Below, piece after piece: positions 24,251-35,400 of a DNA stretch of 64,000 nucleotides. The notes beneath the pieces are model-generated. The model was not told the DNA's origin, did not search any database, and worked only from the letters and a program-made list of their open reading frames with translations. This DNA comes from Plasmopara viticola (lineage: Eukaryota > Oomycota > Peronosporomycetes > Peronosporales > Peronosporaceae). The position numbers and the translations under genes are program-made. The first letter of the stretch is position 1, and every line of letters starts with the position of its first letter. The stretch lies in assembly GCA_001695595.3 (NCBI GenBank), contig MBPM02000182.1:1-64000 (forward strand). The letters are read 5' to 3'.

Positions 24251-25880
24251 AGTTACGGAACTGCATGTCGCTAACGCCCAACAACGTGGCCTTGCTAAGG
24301 GTACATAAGAGACCAGGTTCAGTATGTGGCAAAAGTATTCAAAATTGTTGAGCTCTGTGGGAGATCAGAGCCTCACTAATTGAGATGTATGGGCATTCGT
24401 GCAGTTGCGATTGACAAGCGGTAGTAGTGATGATGCTGGTAGTGCGGACGATCTGGATGGGAAAAATGTGGCAACAGCTACATTGAATCGGCGAGAAGGT
24501 GAAGTGTCCGATGCTGTACATGCAAATGGTAGTGCAATACGGGAAGATACATTTAAAACTACCCGAGTTCTCACGCAAACGCTGTTGTGGCGGCGCCATA
24601 AGTAGTGAAAGCGCATAATATACGGCAGTATCTACATGCGGCGCGAGCACTATACGATATGCAGTTTCAAATGAAGCGACCGGCGGCTATTTTAAAGATG
24701 AAGCCCAACTTCGTGCGTATGAGACGAATGCTGTCCTTTGGCTCTTTAATACTACTAACCATCTCGGTATACATGATGTTGTATTCAAAAGTACGGCTTT
24801 AAAAGTCGACCCACATTCGATGCACTAACAGCACTAATGTCGCCACTAAGAGCGCCTCAAATTCTAGGTAAGTTTCTTGATCCTCTGATTGTGAACTACT
24901 TGATATGATGTGCCTACTGTGCAGATGACTGGTCGGGGCTTGAGATCAGTCTCTTTGAAGAAGCCTTTGAACGTTCCGGAAAGGATTTTTACGCAATTGG
25001 CAAACAGGTACGGCTGGTTCAGGACACCATATTTATCACATCTTTATTAATTTTGATGTATGCAGCTACCGAAGAAAAAATTGAAAGACATTATCGCATT
25101 CTACTACATCTGGAAAAAACATGCACCGTGTACAAAAAGTCAAAACAATGGCAACTTGCCGGACGATTACTTACCAGAACCTGAACCGGAGATCTCAAAT
25201 GAGATGCTCAAGCTGATGGATCGCCTGCGAAGTACGTGCTACTTTACGTTTTGTAAATCAGATCATTGAAGGCGAAGGTGCATATAGCGAGCGTAGTATA
25301 AATTTTATGCGCTCACGGTCGGTGCGTACAATTTTCTAGAGCGACAGACTTACATGCAAGACTATCTCGATGCAGCTCGAGCAATGTACGCTCCACAGCC
25401 GACTTACGCGTCTCACTGCAAGAGGCAAAAGATATCTGAGTTTGGGTTGCAAAGAATTCCCTGCTTTCAACGAGGGCTAAAAGGGTTGTCACCGTTGCGC
25501 GCTTCTTCTGTACTTGGTAAGATATTGCTTCATGCTCGGCTCTTGAGGGCAGAAAATGTGAACAAATTTCTGTAATCTGATAGATACGTGGACTCCGTTT
25601 GAGATAAGAGCATTCGAGGTTGCAATTGAATGTTATGGAAAGAATTTTTCTCAAATCGCCAAAGTGGTAAGCTACTTATTAGACGAAATGTCCTTGTGCA
25701 TTGAATCTGATTAATAGCGTTGCTATGTTGCAGATACGAAGAAAATCTTGTGGTGACGTGATTGCATTCTACTACCTTTGGAAAAACGATGTGCACTATC
25801 AAGTTGTGAAGCATCGGTGGGAGGGAAAGATTGAAGGACGTGCAACCAAGAAAGCACTAGCTAATTTAAAAACTAAATGA
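24223..25880 (+). CDS. Tandem SANT-domain (ELM2-SANT type) protein, first half disrupted
   Basis: Clear exons: 24223-24300, 24405 to about 24867, 24925-25007, 25066-25231, 25340-25516, 25584-25666 and 25734-25880. The protein has two similar units. Each has a short helix (NIRQYLHAARALYD and YMQDYLDAARAMYA), a linker and a SANT domain: DWSGLEISLFEEAFERSGKD with KDIIAFYYIWKKH, and TWTPFEIRAFEVAIECYGKN with GDVIAFYYLWKND. The pattern W-x6-F-E-x-A then FYY-W-K is that of SANT domains paired with ELM2 in MIER, MTA and RERE-type chromatin corepressors that recruit histone deacetylases. Exons 3-7 splice with consistent phase. In exon 2 the frame fails: one frame ends at a TAG near 24604, and the sequence to 24867 needs at least two further shifts. 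The gene is therefore either damaged here or misassembled. It converges on the next gene with 83 bp between stops. Confidence 0.7.
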
Positions 25881-25963
25881 GCTGTCATGCCGAAAGTGTG
25901 TAGTTTAATCTTGTTGGGGCAAACTCATTTATAGCTTCTTTTATTAAGCATAGGTTATCTAGC

Positions 25964-27779
25964 TCAGTCGATAGAGATAATTTCTTGCTCCACCATCATG
26001 CCTTCATGAGGATAGTTTTGAAGCTTCTTGCAAGCGGTGCATACCCATGAGGCTGGGGGAAGCTCCGTCATGTTGATACAATACTTGTGAAACATGCGCT
26101 GGCACATATCGCACAAGACCAACTCATCCTCGTTTTCTGGACATGAGCAGACCTCACAATGTTCAGAGTCCATCATGTACGTGCGCGAACTGTACAGCAC
26201 AGGCTGCGACGTTCCGGGCTCCTGTTTGTGACTTTGCTTACTCTCTAGTAGTTTCATGTTGCGATATACTTGAAAGCTGTGCAATGCGTGTCCAATGTTC
26301 TTCAGATTCAACTTTTGATTCATAAAGTACGGAAAGTTCACCTGAAGAGCTTTAAAGCCCTGGAGCTGGCGCTGTTGTAGAAGCTGTGCGAGTGCAACGT
26401 ACTCTGAACAGCGCGCGCGATTTTTGCCAAAAATCTGAATCAGGCTCTTTCTCGCATCAAGACTAAGCCAAACAAATTCGTCCGTGATAAAGTCCTCAGC
26501 CAACAGGTGTAGCTCCATTAAATCACACACCACCTGCCAGCACGTAAATGATCCAAGAACGTTGCCTTGAAACTTGCGAAGGGTCTCAAAGATGCCCTCG
26601 GAAGTTGTGCATTCCTTCACCGCCACTGTAATGTCATCAATGTTTTTCAGGAAAATCTCCAGTGCATCCAGATACGAAGTAACCGTAAGGTCTCGGTCGC
26701 CGGCCAAGAGGTGACTGTCATCGGTGCGCTTTGTCAGCATCAGCAGGCTGTGTGGTACATATTTAAAGTCAAAATTTGACGAAACATACATGTACAGCAT
26801 CAAAAAAGTGTTTCGAACCGCTTCTTAAAGTGAGAAAAATCGTCCGAGCTGGGAATCCCCTTGAGTTTATAAAAAGTTTCCAATTGGTTGCAAAATCTAA
26901 ATACCACTGCCATCCACAGAACCTCGCGCAAACCCAGGCGCCCTTGATGAGAATTCTGCCAGCGTAGCACATACTTTCGAAGGTAAGCAGTGCTGCGATC
27001 TAGCTCACGGTAGATGTTACAGCTTGCTAAAATTTACAAACAACAATAGATGAATGGAAAATAAATACCATACAAGCGCCTACCAGAGACATACCGAACT
27101 TAATTAGGCACTTGTCGACACGCGGCAAATCGTTGCTAATCGAGTAGCTGTGCCACATTCCGTGGCGCTGATACACAAAGTCATAGAAGGTGAGTGCACC
27201 AAGCCACCAGCTTTTGTAGCTCTTTCCTTCCGAGCTGTCGAGCAGTTGGTCGCTCAAGAGTGTAAGCGAGCGTCGGTGGCGTTTGACTGGCTCTGCGTGA
27301 TCGTCCTTGGAGCGCTTTAATGACGCAAAACCATCACTACCCGTATTCTTACGCTGTTTTTTCCTGCGAAAGAAAGAATCCTCGCATTCTTTGTTGCACA
27401 CGCGAACGACAGATCCGCGCGTGCTGACGGAATTCTCAGGATCGGGAGCTTGGCACACGAAGCATTGATTTAAAACTGCATTACGCAAGTCACTCGACGG
27501 CCGCATTCCCTTCATTTCTAGATACTTTGCCTCACAGCTCACTGAGCATACAGGCACAGGAGGCGCTTTCTTGGCCGTGTTTGTGGACATAAAGTCAGGG
27601 TTCGGTATGTGGCAGATGAAGCACTCAGCGACATTCACAGTCGATGTCGACGCCACAGTGTCGTCGGCCGAGCCCACGGCATCACCATCTTCACTGTCAG
27701 TAGCGTGTGCGCTGTTGCTCGAGCTGTTACTGCAGTTAAACCAGCGGCTTAACTGGAACTCGTCACCAAAGTTGACCAT
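25964..27779 (-). CDS. FCS-like zinc motifs, HMUDK/aGPT-type helical domain and PHD finger, one frame break
   Basis: Exon 1 is 27779-27095; exon 2 is 27026-25964, after a 68-bp intron. Order of parts: an acidic N-terminus; two zinc motifs of FCS/TRASH type (CFICHIPNP with VCSVSC, then CFVCQAPDP with VCNKEC); a basic linker; a helical domain beginning CNIYRELDRSTAYLRK and continuing through GNVLGSFTCWQVVCDLMEL and WLSLDARKSLIQIFG; and a C-terminal PHD finger (CEVCSCPENEDELVLCDMC, FHKYC, WVCTAC). The helical motifs resemble the family named 5-hmdU DNA kinase helical domain or glutamyl/putrescinyl-thymine pyrophosphorylase, known from phage DNA hypermodification. This family call is from memory of its motifs and needs a profile search. 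Within exon 2 the frame shifts by one base at 26802-26821, so the 582-residue product needs one extra base. It may bind modified DNA or chromatin. Confidence 0.7.
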
Positions 27780-27940
27780 TTGCTACGTTGCGCTTGCTGA
27801 TACCTACCGATATAGATATTGAAAACCTTTAAATCCTAACTTAATTAAGTAATTTAGACCAAGTACAACAGATTGTAACTTTTGAAAAAAACTCATGTAA
27901 AAAAAGAATTTCCTTTTTTACTGGCGCATGCTCAAAAAGC

Positions 27941-28945
27941 TTAAGCGCTCAGCTTGGTCTTCAGAATTTGTTCGAGCTTCACAATATCCGCGCTGAAACC
28001 GCGAATGCCCTCTGCAAGTTTCTCCGTGGCCATGGCGTCCTCATTCATGCTCAAACGGAAATTCTTCTCGTCATACGAAAGCTTCTCACCCGAGTAGGCC
28101 TTAACAGCTGTCTCGTGGTCAAGTTTCTTGGCTAACGCCCCCGTCGACTTACTTAGCTCCTCCAAGAGGGCAGGGGAGATGGTCAAGCGGTCGCACCCGG
28201 CCAGCTCGGTGATCTCACCGGTATTACGGAAGCTAGCTCCCATAACAATGGTATTGTAATTGTACTTCTTGTAGTACTGGTAAATCTTGGTCACGGACAC
28301 GACGCCGGGATCCTCGTGTGGCTCGTAGCTCGATTTGCCAGATTTGGCCTTGTGCCAGTCGAGGATACGGCCCACAAAGGGTGAGATAAGGGTGGCGCCC
28401 GCTTCAGCACACCCCACAGCTTGGGCAAAGCCGAAGAGAAGTGTCATGTTGCAGGAAATGCCTTCCTTCTGCAGATGCTTGCAGGCCTGGATGCCCTCCC
28501 ACGTCGAAGCAATCTTAATAAGGATTCGATCTTTTTTAATGCCAGCCTTCTCATAGAGCTCAATAATGCGGTGGGCTCGCGCAATTGTGCTCTCCGTATC
28601 AAAACTTAAACGGGCGTCTACTTCAGTCGATACGTAGCCTGGCACAATCTTAAGAATCTCTACACCAAAATTTACTGACAGCTTGTCGATTACAAAGCCC
28701 AAACGCTCCTTTTCCGTCAAATCACCGGATAATTCCTTGCCGTATGCAACGGCATCATCCACAAGTGCTGAGTACTGTTCCATTTGGGCAGCTTTGAACA
28801 ACAACGAAGGATTGGTGGTGGCATCCTGCGGCTTGTACCTATTAATTTGCCCAAAGTCACCCGTGTCAGCCACCACCGTGGTAAATTGCTTAAGCTGGTC
28901 CAACTGCGAGGCTTCGCGAAGTTTCTTTACTGGTGAAGTGGACAT
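27941..28945 (-). CDS. TAL1: Transaldolase
   Basis: This is a single-exon gene of 334 residues, the usual length for the eukaryotic class. The start at MSTSPVKKL was preferred over an upstream in-frame Met because alignment to the family begins there and the extension is low in conservation. Motifs: [13 protein letters not shown] near residue 40, the Schiff-base lysine in [40 protein letters not shown] and [13 protein letters not shown]. The enzyme transfers a dihydroxyacetone unit between sedoheptulose 7-phosphate and glyceraldehyde 3-phosphate in the non-oxidative pentose phosphate pathway. No targeting peptide is seen, so it is probably cytosolic. The upstream gene end is 161 bp away on the other side. 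Confidence 0.97.
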   Translation of the reverse strand: MSTSPVKKLREASQLDQLKQFTTVVADTGDFGQINRYKPQDATTNPSLLFKAAQMEQYSALVDDAVAYGKELSGDLTEKERLGFVIDKLSVNFGVEILKIVPGYVSTEVDARLSFDTESTIARAHRIIELYEKAGIKKDRILIKIASTWEGIQACKHLQKEGISCNMTLLFGFAQAVGCAEAGATLISPFVGRILDWHKAKSGKSSYEPHEDPGVVSVTKIYQYYKKYNYNTIVMGASFRNTGEITELAGCDRLTISPALLEELSKSTGALAKKLDHETAVKAYSGEKLSYDEKNFRLSMNEDAMATEKLAEGIRGFSADIVKLEQILKTKLSA

Positions 28946-28985
28946 CTTTCGTGAAGTGTCAAGTAGTAAACTCGAACTGGGGGTG

Positions 28986-29003
28986 CTAATTCGAAAGTGA
29001 TAG
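28986..29003 (-). promoter_or_regulatory. Possible oomycete initiator (Inr-like) of transaldolase
   Basis: The minus strand reads TCACTTTCGAATT about 45-55 bp before the transaldolase start. Oomycete core promoters commonly carry an initiator with TCAYTTY, often followed by an AT-rich flanking element, and this fits the core and the position. It is a short match, so it may be chance. Confidence 0.35.
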
Positions 29004-29107
29004 AAGAGAAGGGTGACGCAAACACAAACCTCTCTATAACGATGGATCACCATTGATTAATTTTTTTAATTTACCGGTGTCGCCACATCTAATTACTCGT
29101 GCTTAAT

Positions 29108-29456
29108 ATTCCTGGTGTATTGTATTGTATTGTATTACGTTATCGCGTTGCCAAGTTATGCACGTGCTAGGCTCTATGGCTAGTCCACGGCATAGAGTGG
29201 TGTCCGCATACGTCGGGTCTCATTCGGCGGGCAGTGCAGCCAACACTGAGGCCGTGAGGGTCTTCCATTATTTTGTGTAGTTCTGACTTGGTAAGAGCCC
29301 AGGTGGCGCCCTAGTGCTGGAGACCGTCGCGTCGAGGGTGAGACTCGTTAGAGACCTGCAGATGCCCGAGAGAACCTGCCCGAAGCGCGCGAGCATTTAG
29401 CCCCCGTGCTTGGAAGGAGGGCGTCACCCCAACCTTTTCCGAAAAATTCCTGGTGT
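29108..29456 (-). mobile_element. SINE-like insertion with 11-bp target duplication
   Basis: ATTCCTGGTGT occurs at 29108-29118 and 29446-29456 and bounds a 327-bp, GC-richer insert (29119-29445). The left edge in plus orientation is a short (ATTGT)n run, which on the minus strand is a 3' tail of (ATACA)n, as many SINEs have. So the element reads on the minus strand from 29445. Near that 5' end GGGCAGGTTCTCTCGGGC resembles a worn box B and T arm. It shows no similarity to the SINE at 10304. It lies about 160 bp upstream of the transaldolase start. Confidence 0.65.
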
Positions 29457-32400
29457 GTTTAGCTATATCTGTAACGCAGTGTCATAGTCCTAGAATTCGG
29501 CCATCATATTACGAAATTTGTTTGCACCAGACTTTGCGGACTTGTTGGAATGACACTACCGTTCAAACCAGACGTGGAGTCGTAGGCCATTATAATTTCC
29601 AAGAGATTCGAAATCGATCAGGATCGCTTATTCTCTTGATCTCGTCGTGCGGATCTACTGAGAGACAAAAGGAGCTATCCCATAGCTAGCCAGCTCTTTT
29701 AACAAACAATCTTGTAATAGTGTATTTGACTTGTGATTGCTCTAAATTAAATCTCTTATCGGAGGAATGTCACGGGCCGCTTTATAAAGTCTAAATATTT
29801 GCCAGAAGCTGATTTTTCAATAAATTAAAGCTATATCACTATGATGGCTGCTGTTGCCCAATTGGCGGTACCCATTGGCGTTAAGCAGAATGATATATTC
29901 AACAGAAATACAGTTTATGCCCTTACTGCGATTGCGAAGGACATAAATTTTGCACATATCGATCCTTGAGCCCAATAAATGAATAACCGTTTAACAAAAA
30001 ACATCTTTTTTGCACGCATAAAAAGTTGCTGGTCGGCCCCGTCTAGTCAGCAAGACTTCGCGTCAATCCTACGCATACGCGAGAAAGCTTATCAAGTAAA
30101 TTTAGGTCGCATGATTGACTTCAACCCGTCAATCTTGACATTAGAGGCTAACGAGCCTATTTAACAAAGTTTGAGCCCAAGTCGTGGCATCCCAGCCTTG
30201 GCCACACACACTACTGAGATCGTGCGTCGCGCACCTGAGCACGCCACTGACTTTTCGCAGGGTCCTTTTCGAGATTTGGCTCTAAGTGATAGTAAACGAT
30301 TTTGTATTTTTCGTCTTGTTCTAGATCGGACTCACTTAGATACATGTGGTCGCCTCGACAGCAGAGTGCGTCTTCACCAGATCGTCCGACGCAATCGTTG
30401 ACTTGACCTTAATCTTAAATACTCCTACAAGGAGCCCTTAGTGACCGAGCAGCTTTGAGAGCGTAAACTTTGCAATCGTAGCCGCAGATATTATGTATGT
30501 TAAAGCAGCTTGACGTGATCCCACCTTCATCTAGCAATCGGTCTGTTCGTAGCTTACGCTTTATGTATAAGCAATATGATCACTTTCCGCCACTTAAACC
30601 AGCTACCTATATAGCAAATAAAATAATAAATTAGAGTAAGCTGTTGATGCTTGTACTTATTAATTGTGCAATTGTTGGCGATATCAATGCCTCGATTAGC
30701 TTAATCGCAAACCATTTTTTAACATACAGGCACATGCCATGTTAAATTCTTATCAATAACAATTGGTCAGATCGCCTCTCTTTGGGTTCAGACTAAATTA
30801 AAGGATAGTGAACGAATAATCGTCTAGGTAAGTTGATCGTCACAACTTATGTAATACACAAGTCTATTGTGATCGATTATGCGTGAAATAGTAGCCACGT
30901 TGCATCGTGCTCTATAATTCTGCTCTTTTATCGTCTTTGCAAATTAGATCACCGACCTGTCAAAAAAATGCTTGATAAATTGATCTTTTCACGAGATCAG
31001 TACAAAAAAAATTTCATCCGTTCTTAAATGACCATACCCTGGTGGTCAAAGTAGAATGACTAATGGACCCAAATGATCAATTTTGATCAGCTTTTACGTA
31101 CATCAAACTGGCTACTGGTCTTGCCAACACGTATTGCTTGACATTACATTCTATCTTCCAAAACAACTATTAATTTCGCTGAGAGCTATGTCATATTTGA
31201 TCCTTTTCGACCAATTTTTGCCTATAATCAACCCGCAATTGAACTCACTATTCGTAGATATTTGGTACCACTTCTATTTTTTGAAGTCAGATGTCGACCC
31301 CTTTCAAGCGTCCAATAGCGAACAAAAAAACTATTTTAAGGTGTCTTGCATACTAAACGTATTAGTACAATGTTACAGAAACGGTCTTTGATTACGGACT
31401 GTAAATAGAATTCTAGCATACCCACCAGCTAAACTTTTGTCAATATAGCACTTTTAACAAAACCATTAATTCGGCAAATTTTTGACAAGGTTCACTGAAG
31501 GAGGACAAATAATCTTCAAAAGCTGATCAGATTCCACTGATAATGCATTATCGGCAATTGTTATTAAGCTTCCCGTTTTATCAGATATATTGTGCTGCGT
31601 CGATAGGCTCTGTCAATAGCATTCACTACAACGCCTCCTCGTGCTTCACGTAGCTCTAGAGATGATGGATACGTAAAGGTACACAACGACCAAATAATGT
31701 TTAAAGTAGGCTCACAGCAATTGCTCCGCTTTTCCATCAAAGTATTACCTTCTATGAACTAGATATGATGAGTTCGGGAAAAAAATACAGCTTTATTGCT
31801 TGATTCTTTTTGACAAAACATAGATTCGCGGATCAGCATCAACGCCTTATTGAGCAATGTGTATATTACTAATATTTATGTAAAGTCTTCGACACATGTT
31901 AGCTGCAATTAATAAAGTTAATGAATTATTCAAGCTGATTAGATGCATCTAAACGCTGGCGTGATTCAGTTTGGCAATTGTGTGGACCAATAAGTTTCTT
32001 TTAGCTTATCCTAATTGATTATGACAAAACATTAACTTCACGATTATATTTAACATTGCAAAAAGCAGCTCATGTTTTCTTTGGCAAGGTGATTTCGTGC
32101 TATATATGTTGTTGCTTATTGACGAAAAACCGAGCGTAACATCCGAGCTAAAGTTTGCAATAATTTTCGGAACGGCGAGTGCAACGGGTTTACACAAATC
32201 GTGTGTGTCACACTTGTAAATGGTACTATCCATGAAACAAGGCAAGTAATGCCTCGAACATCAACAAAAAGGCAGCGCTTAAAACTGAGGAGTAAGTACA
32301 AAGCAATGCGCCGTCTAATTACTGCTGCTTAAATTATGCCAGTAGTATTGTAGGATATTTATCCAGAAGGTTTCTTGAATCAAGTAAAATAAAGTTGGTT

Positions 32401-35400
32401 CACACTTTGAAGTGTGAAATTGAAATCAGCTCTGGAGATTACGACGAGTACTCAACCCAAACATTCTTTCTCAATAATTGAAATTTACACTTATGTGCTC
32501 TCGACCTTTGCACCACATAGTAGTCGTAAGTATTATACCCCGATGTCCTCTTTTCTCCTCTTCATTAAATATTATATATCGGATCGTCGAGCAGTATTCG
32601 ACGCATGATCATCACATTGACTTACGAGTTGGTATTTGGGAGACATCCATAGCAGATACTTCGTCGACTTGGAGACCTCTTAAAGAAACAATCAGACAGC
32701 AAAAATGTAGTGATGACACTTGGTCGCGTCTTGGAGCCTGGCAGATAGAGTTCTGTATGTACTTGTGGCACTAAGGATTGAACAAAAGTTATAGATCTCA
32801 GCTCACTTACTTTAAGCAAAAAGTTACCGCAACTTCCTAGTCCATCAACACCTGAGTCTTTGATCGCGGAGTACACAGCTCGATCAGCGTTCTTTTCAGT
32901 AGTTAGAGATATTGAAGCATCTTGAACAGAAAGTAATAGAGTCGACTAAGTTTATGATATCGATGCCAAATGTAGAGGCTTGACGTATTCCGAAAAAACT
33001 CGTTGTAAGCGTTAAAATCTCCGAAGGAAAAGAAAGACTGCATTGGCTCAGAGAGGCGAAATGGTGATGTTTAATGCCTTTCTGCAGAGTTAGTGACAGA
33101 GCGTGACTCTGGTCGTAATAAAGCTCTGTGAATAAGTTTTTGAATCGTCACATTCATGTAATAACCCAGGTGTTGGGTAATCCTAGGCATCAGTTCCCGG
33201 AAAAGTTCTTGCCGCCAAGCTATGCGTACAGTGTGAGGTCACGCGACTTTCTTACCGACCCCAATTAGAATTGTCAGTGCAAGCTTAATGAACGTGTCGC
33301 CGACTTTCAGCGAACTGTCGTCATAAAATCGCGTCATTATGCTACTGTGAGCAATGCTTCCGCAGTAGTCACCAAAATTCTCGAAATGAGCTCTGGTCTG
33401 AGACAAAACGCATCGCCTTGTCGGAAATTCTGATCGCTATAATCAAACGCGTCGGCAACATCAGATCAAAACTGACAAAGTAAGCTCTCAAACACTTAAT
33501 AGGCGGCAAAGTAAAGACGTTGGCTTCATATCACATGGAACTGTTTGACCTCAGCGGCTGCGTCGCACAAGAATGTTGTTTACGGATAATGGCACTGGAG
33601 CTCTTTCTCGAGGATATGGAAAGGCGTTTCGCGAAGCACGAAGTGCTCTTTACTTTAATGCTGCTTGCGATCGGCGTCCAGAAAATGCAATTAATTCATT
33701 GGCAAGCCATTACGCTGACGACATCGACTATCCTCTTCGAAACATACACTGATTTTGTCCAATCAGTTCCCGAGCCTAAAGCGCGAAGTCGCATTGCTCC
33801 GCAAGCAAATCGCTTGACTTGCTATACTCGAGATAGATTGTGTAGCACTATTTGCCGAGCATAGAATTCTGACCTGCTTGATAAACTGGCCTTCCATAGT
33901 TGTGCCTTTGAATGCACAAAAATAAACGGCTTATGTTGGTCCGTACAGGCGGTTGTGTATACTTTTTTTTAAAAAACGAGCGTATTTGCTGCATCCTTTT
34001 TAAAAAAAAGAGCGTATACGCTGCGCCTCTATAGCCAGCATTTAAATCTGTCCATTAAGGTGCGAGAGTAGCTTACCGCGATGATGCATCCAGAGATACC
34101 TCCATGCCGGTAATAATGTTGGGTCTTTAGTGATCAAATTTACCTTGTTGTCTCTTTACTTTTAGTCAGAGAATCCCAATTCGATAATATGCTTTGATAA
34201 TTCTGTCCCATTCGTACTAAGTCATCGGGACTTAAAACCATTGACCTGCTTACTCATTTTGGAAGAGCGAATAGCAGCACGACACTCGTCTATCTAAGCC
34301 AAATTACGCCGGGGACACATAGAAGTAGCACTTACAAAATGCGAGGATTGACGTACCTTTTTCGTAAAGCGTCCTGTCGCCTTTCAAGGTACAAATAAGT
34401 TTGTCCAGCGCATGTGCTGCTTAACCACCTTGACGTATTCACGCACCTAATTGCTAAAACGTCTCTGACGACAAGTTTGTCTGACCATCAGTCTGCAGCT
34501 GATCCGCTGCGGACGTGTCCAGCGCCTTGAAAACACTTTTTTGCTTCAGCCTGTAGAGCGGGGTCTTGATTTTAGCCCAAACATATATTCTGAGAGTCCA
34601 TGGCGTCTGAGGTCATGGTTAAGGATCCGCGCTGCGGCTTCAAAATCTTCGACCACATTGCTAAATGAGCAATCCGTTACAGCAAGCCGGACAAAAAGTA
34701 ATACCAATGTACTGTTGACACCGCAATAGCATCGGCCATTTCGCTTTTGGTCCGGTAGAATTCGACGAGATCTTACCCTTCCAGCTTTGCACGGATCGTG
34801 CTTGCAAGCCTGGCGCAATAATGATTAAGGCAACCCTGTAGAGTTTTAGTAGATCGTGGTCACTTCTTTTGAGTTCAAGACCTAAACATTTCTACTCGAA
34901 ATTCCACTGGTGATGAACGTCAACTTCGTTCGAAGCTACGAGCACACCGACGTAATTTTATGATTGCTTTTATAAAACAAGAAGAAGATTTACTGCATTA
35001 AGAATCTCGGCACATCGAGATAAAGTTTTTTCTAGCTTGATAACGTTCAACAATGCTTTGACTTACACCTCTGTGAAAGGCATGACCTCAACCCGGGGAT
35101 GGCACCATAAACATTGAGCTACATGGAGGTCAAATACTTTGGATGCCCTTCGCTATACTCCGTGCGGAGCTTTGCTAAGTCATAAACTTAGTGTTGCAAG
35201 AAAGCAGAGACGTTTTTGACGAAAACATTCGACGGAGTCAATCGACGTGTTCAACATTAGAGTGTTAAAAATAGACACTGATAGTGTTGAGAACAGAAGT
35301 CTACATGGTAGACCGGCACGCATGCCACTGAGCAACACTCGTACGAGACACCATTTGCTGCATGTCACGGATGAAGTGGCTGGTGTTGAACCACCGCAGT

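Noticed and set aside
30990..31090. Small inverted repeats (GACCA...TGGTC and TGATCA...TGATCA)
   Set aside because: Stems of 5-6 bp in AT-rich DNA are expected by chance, and no gene end or element border is nearby.
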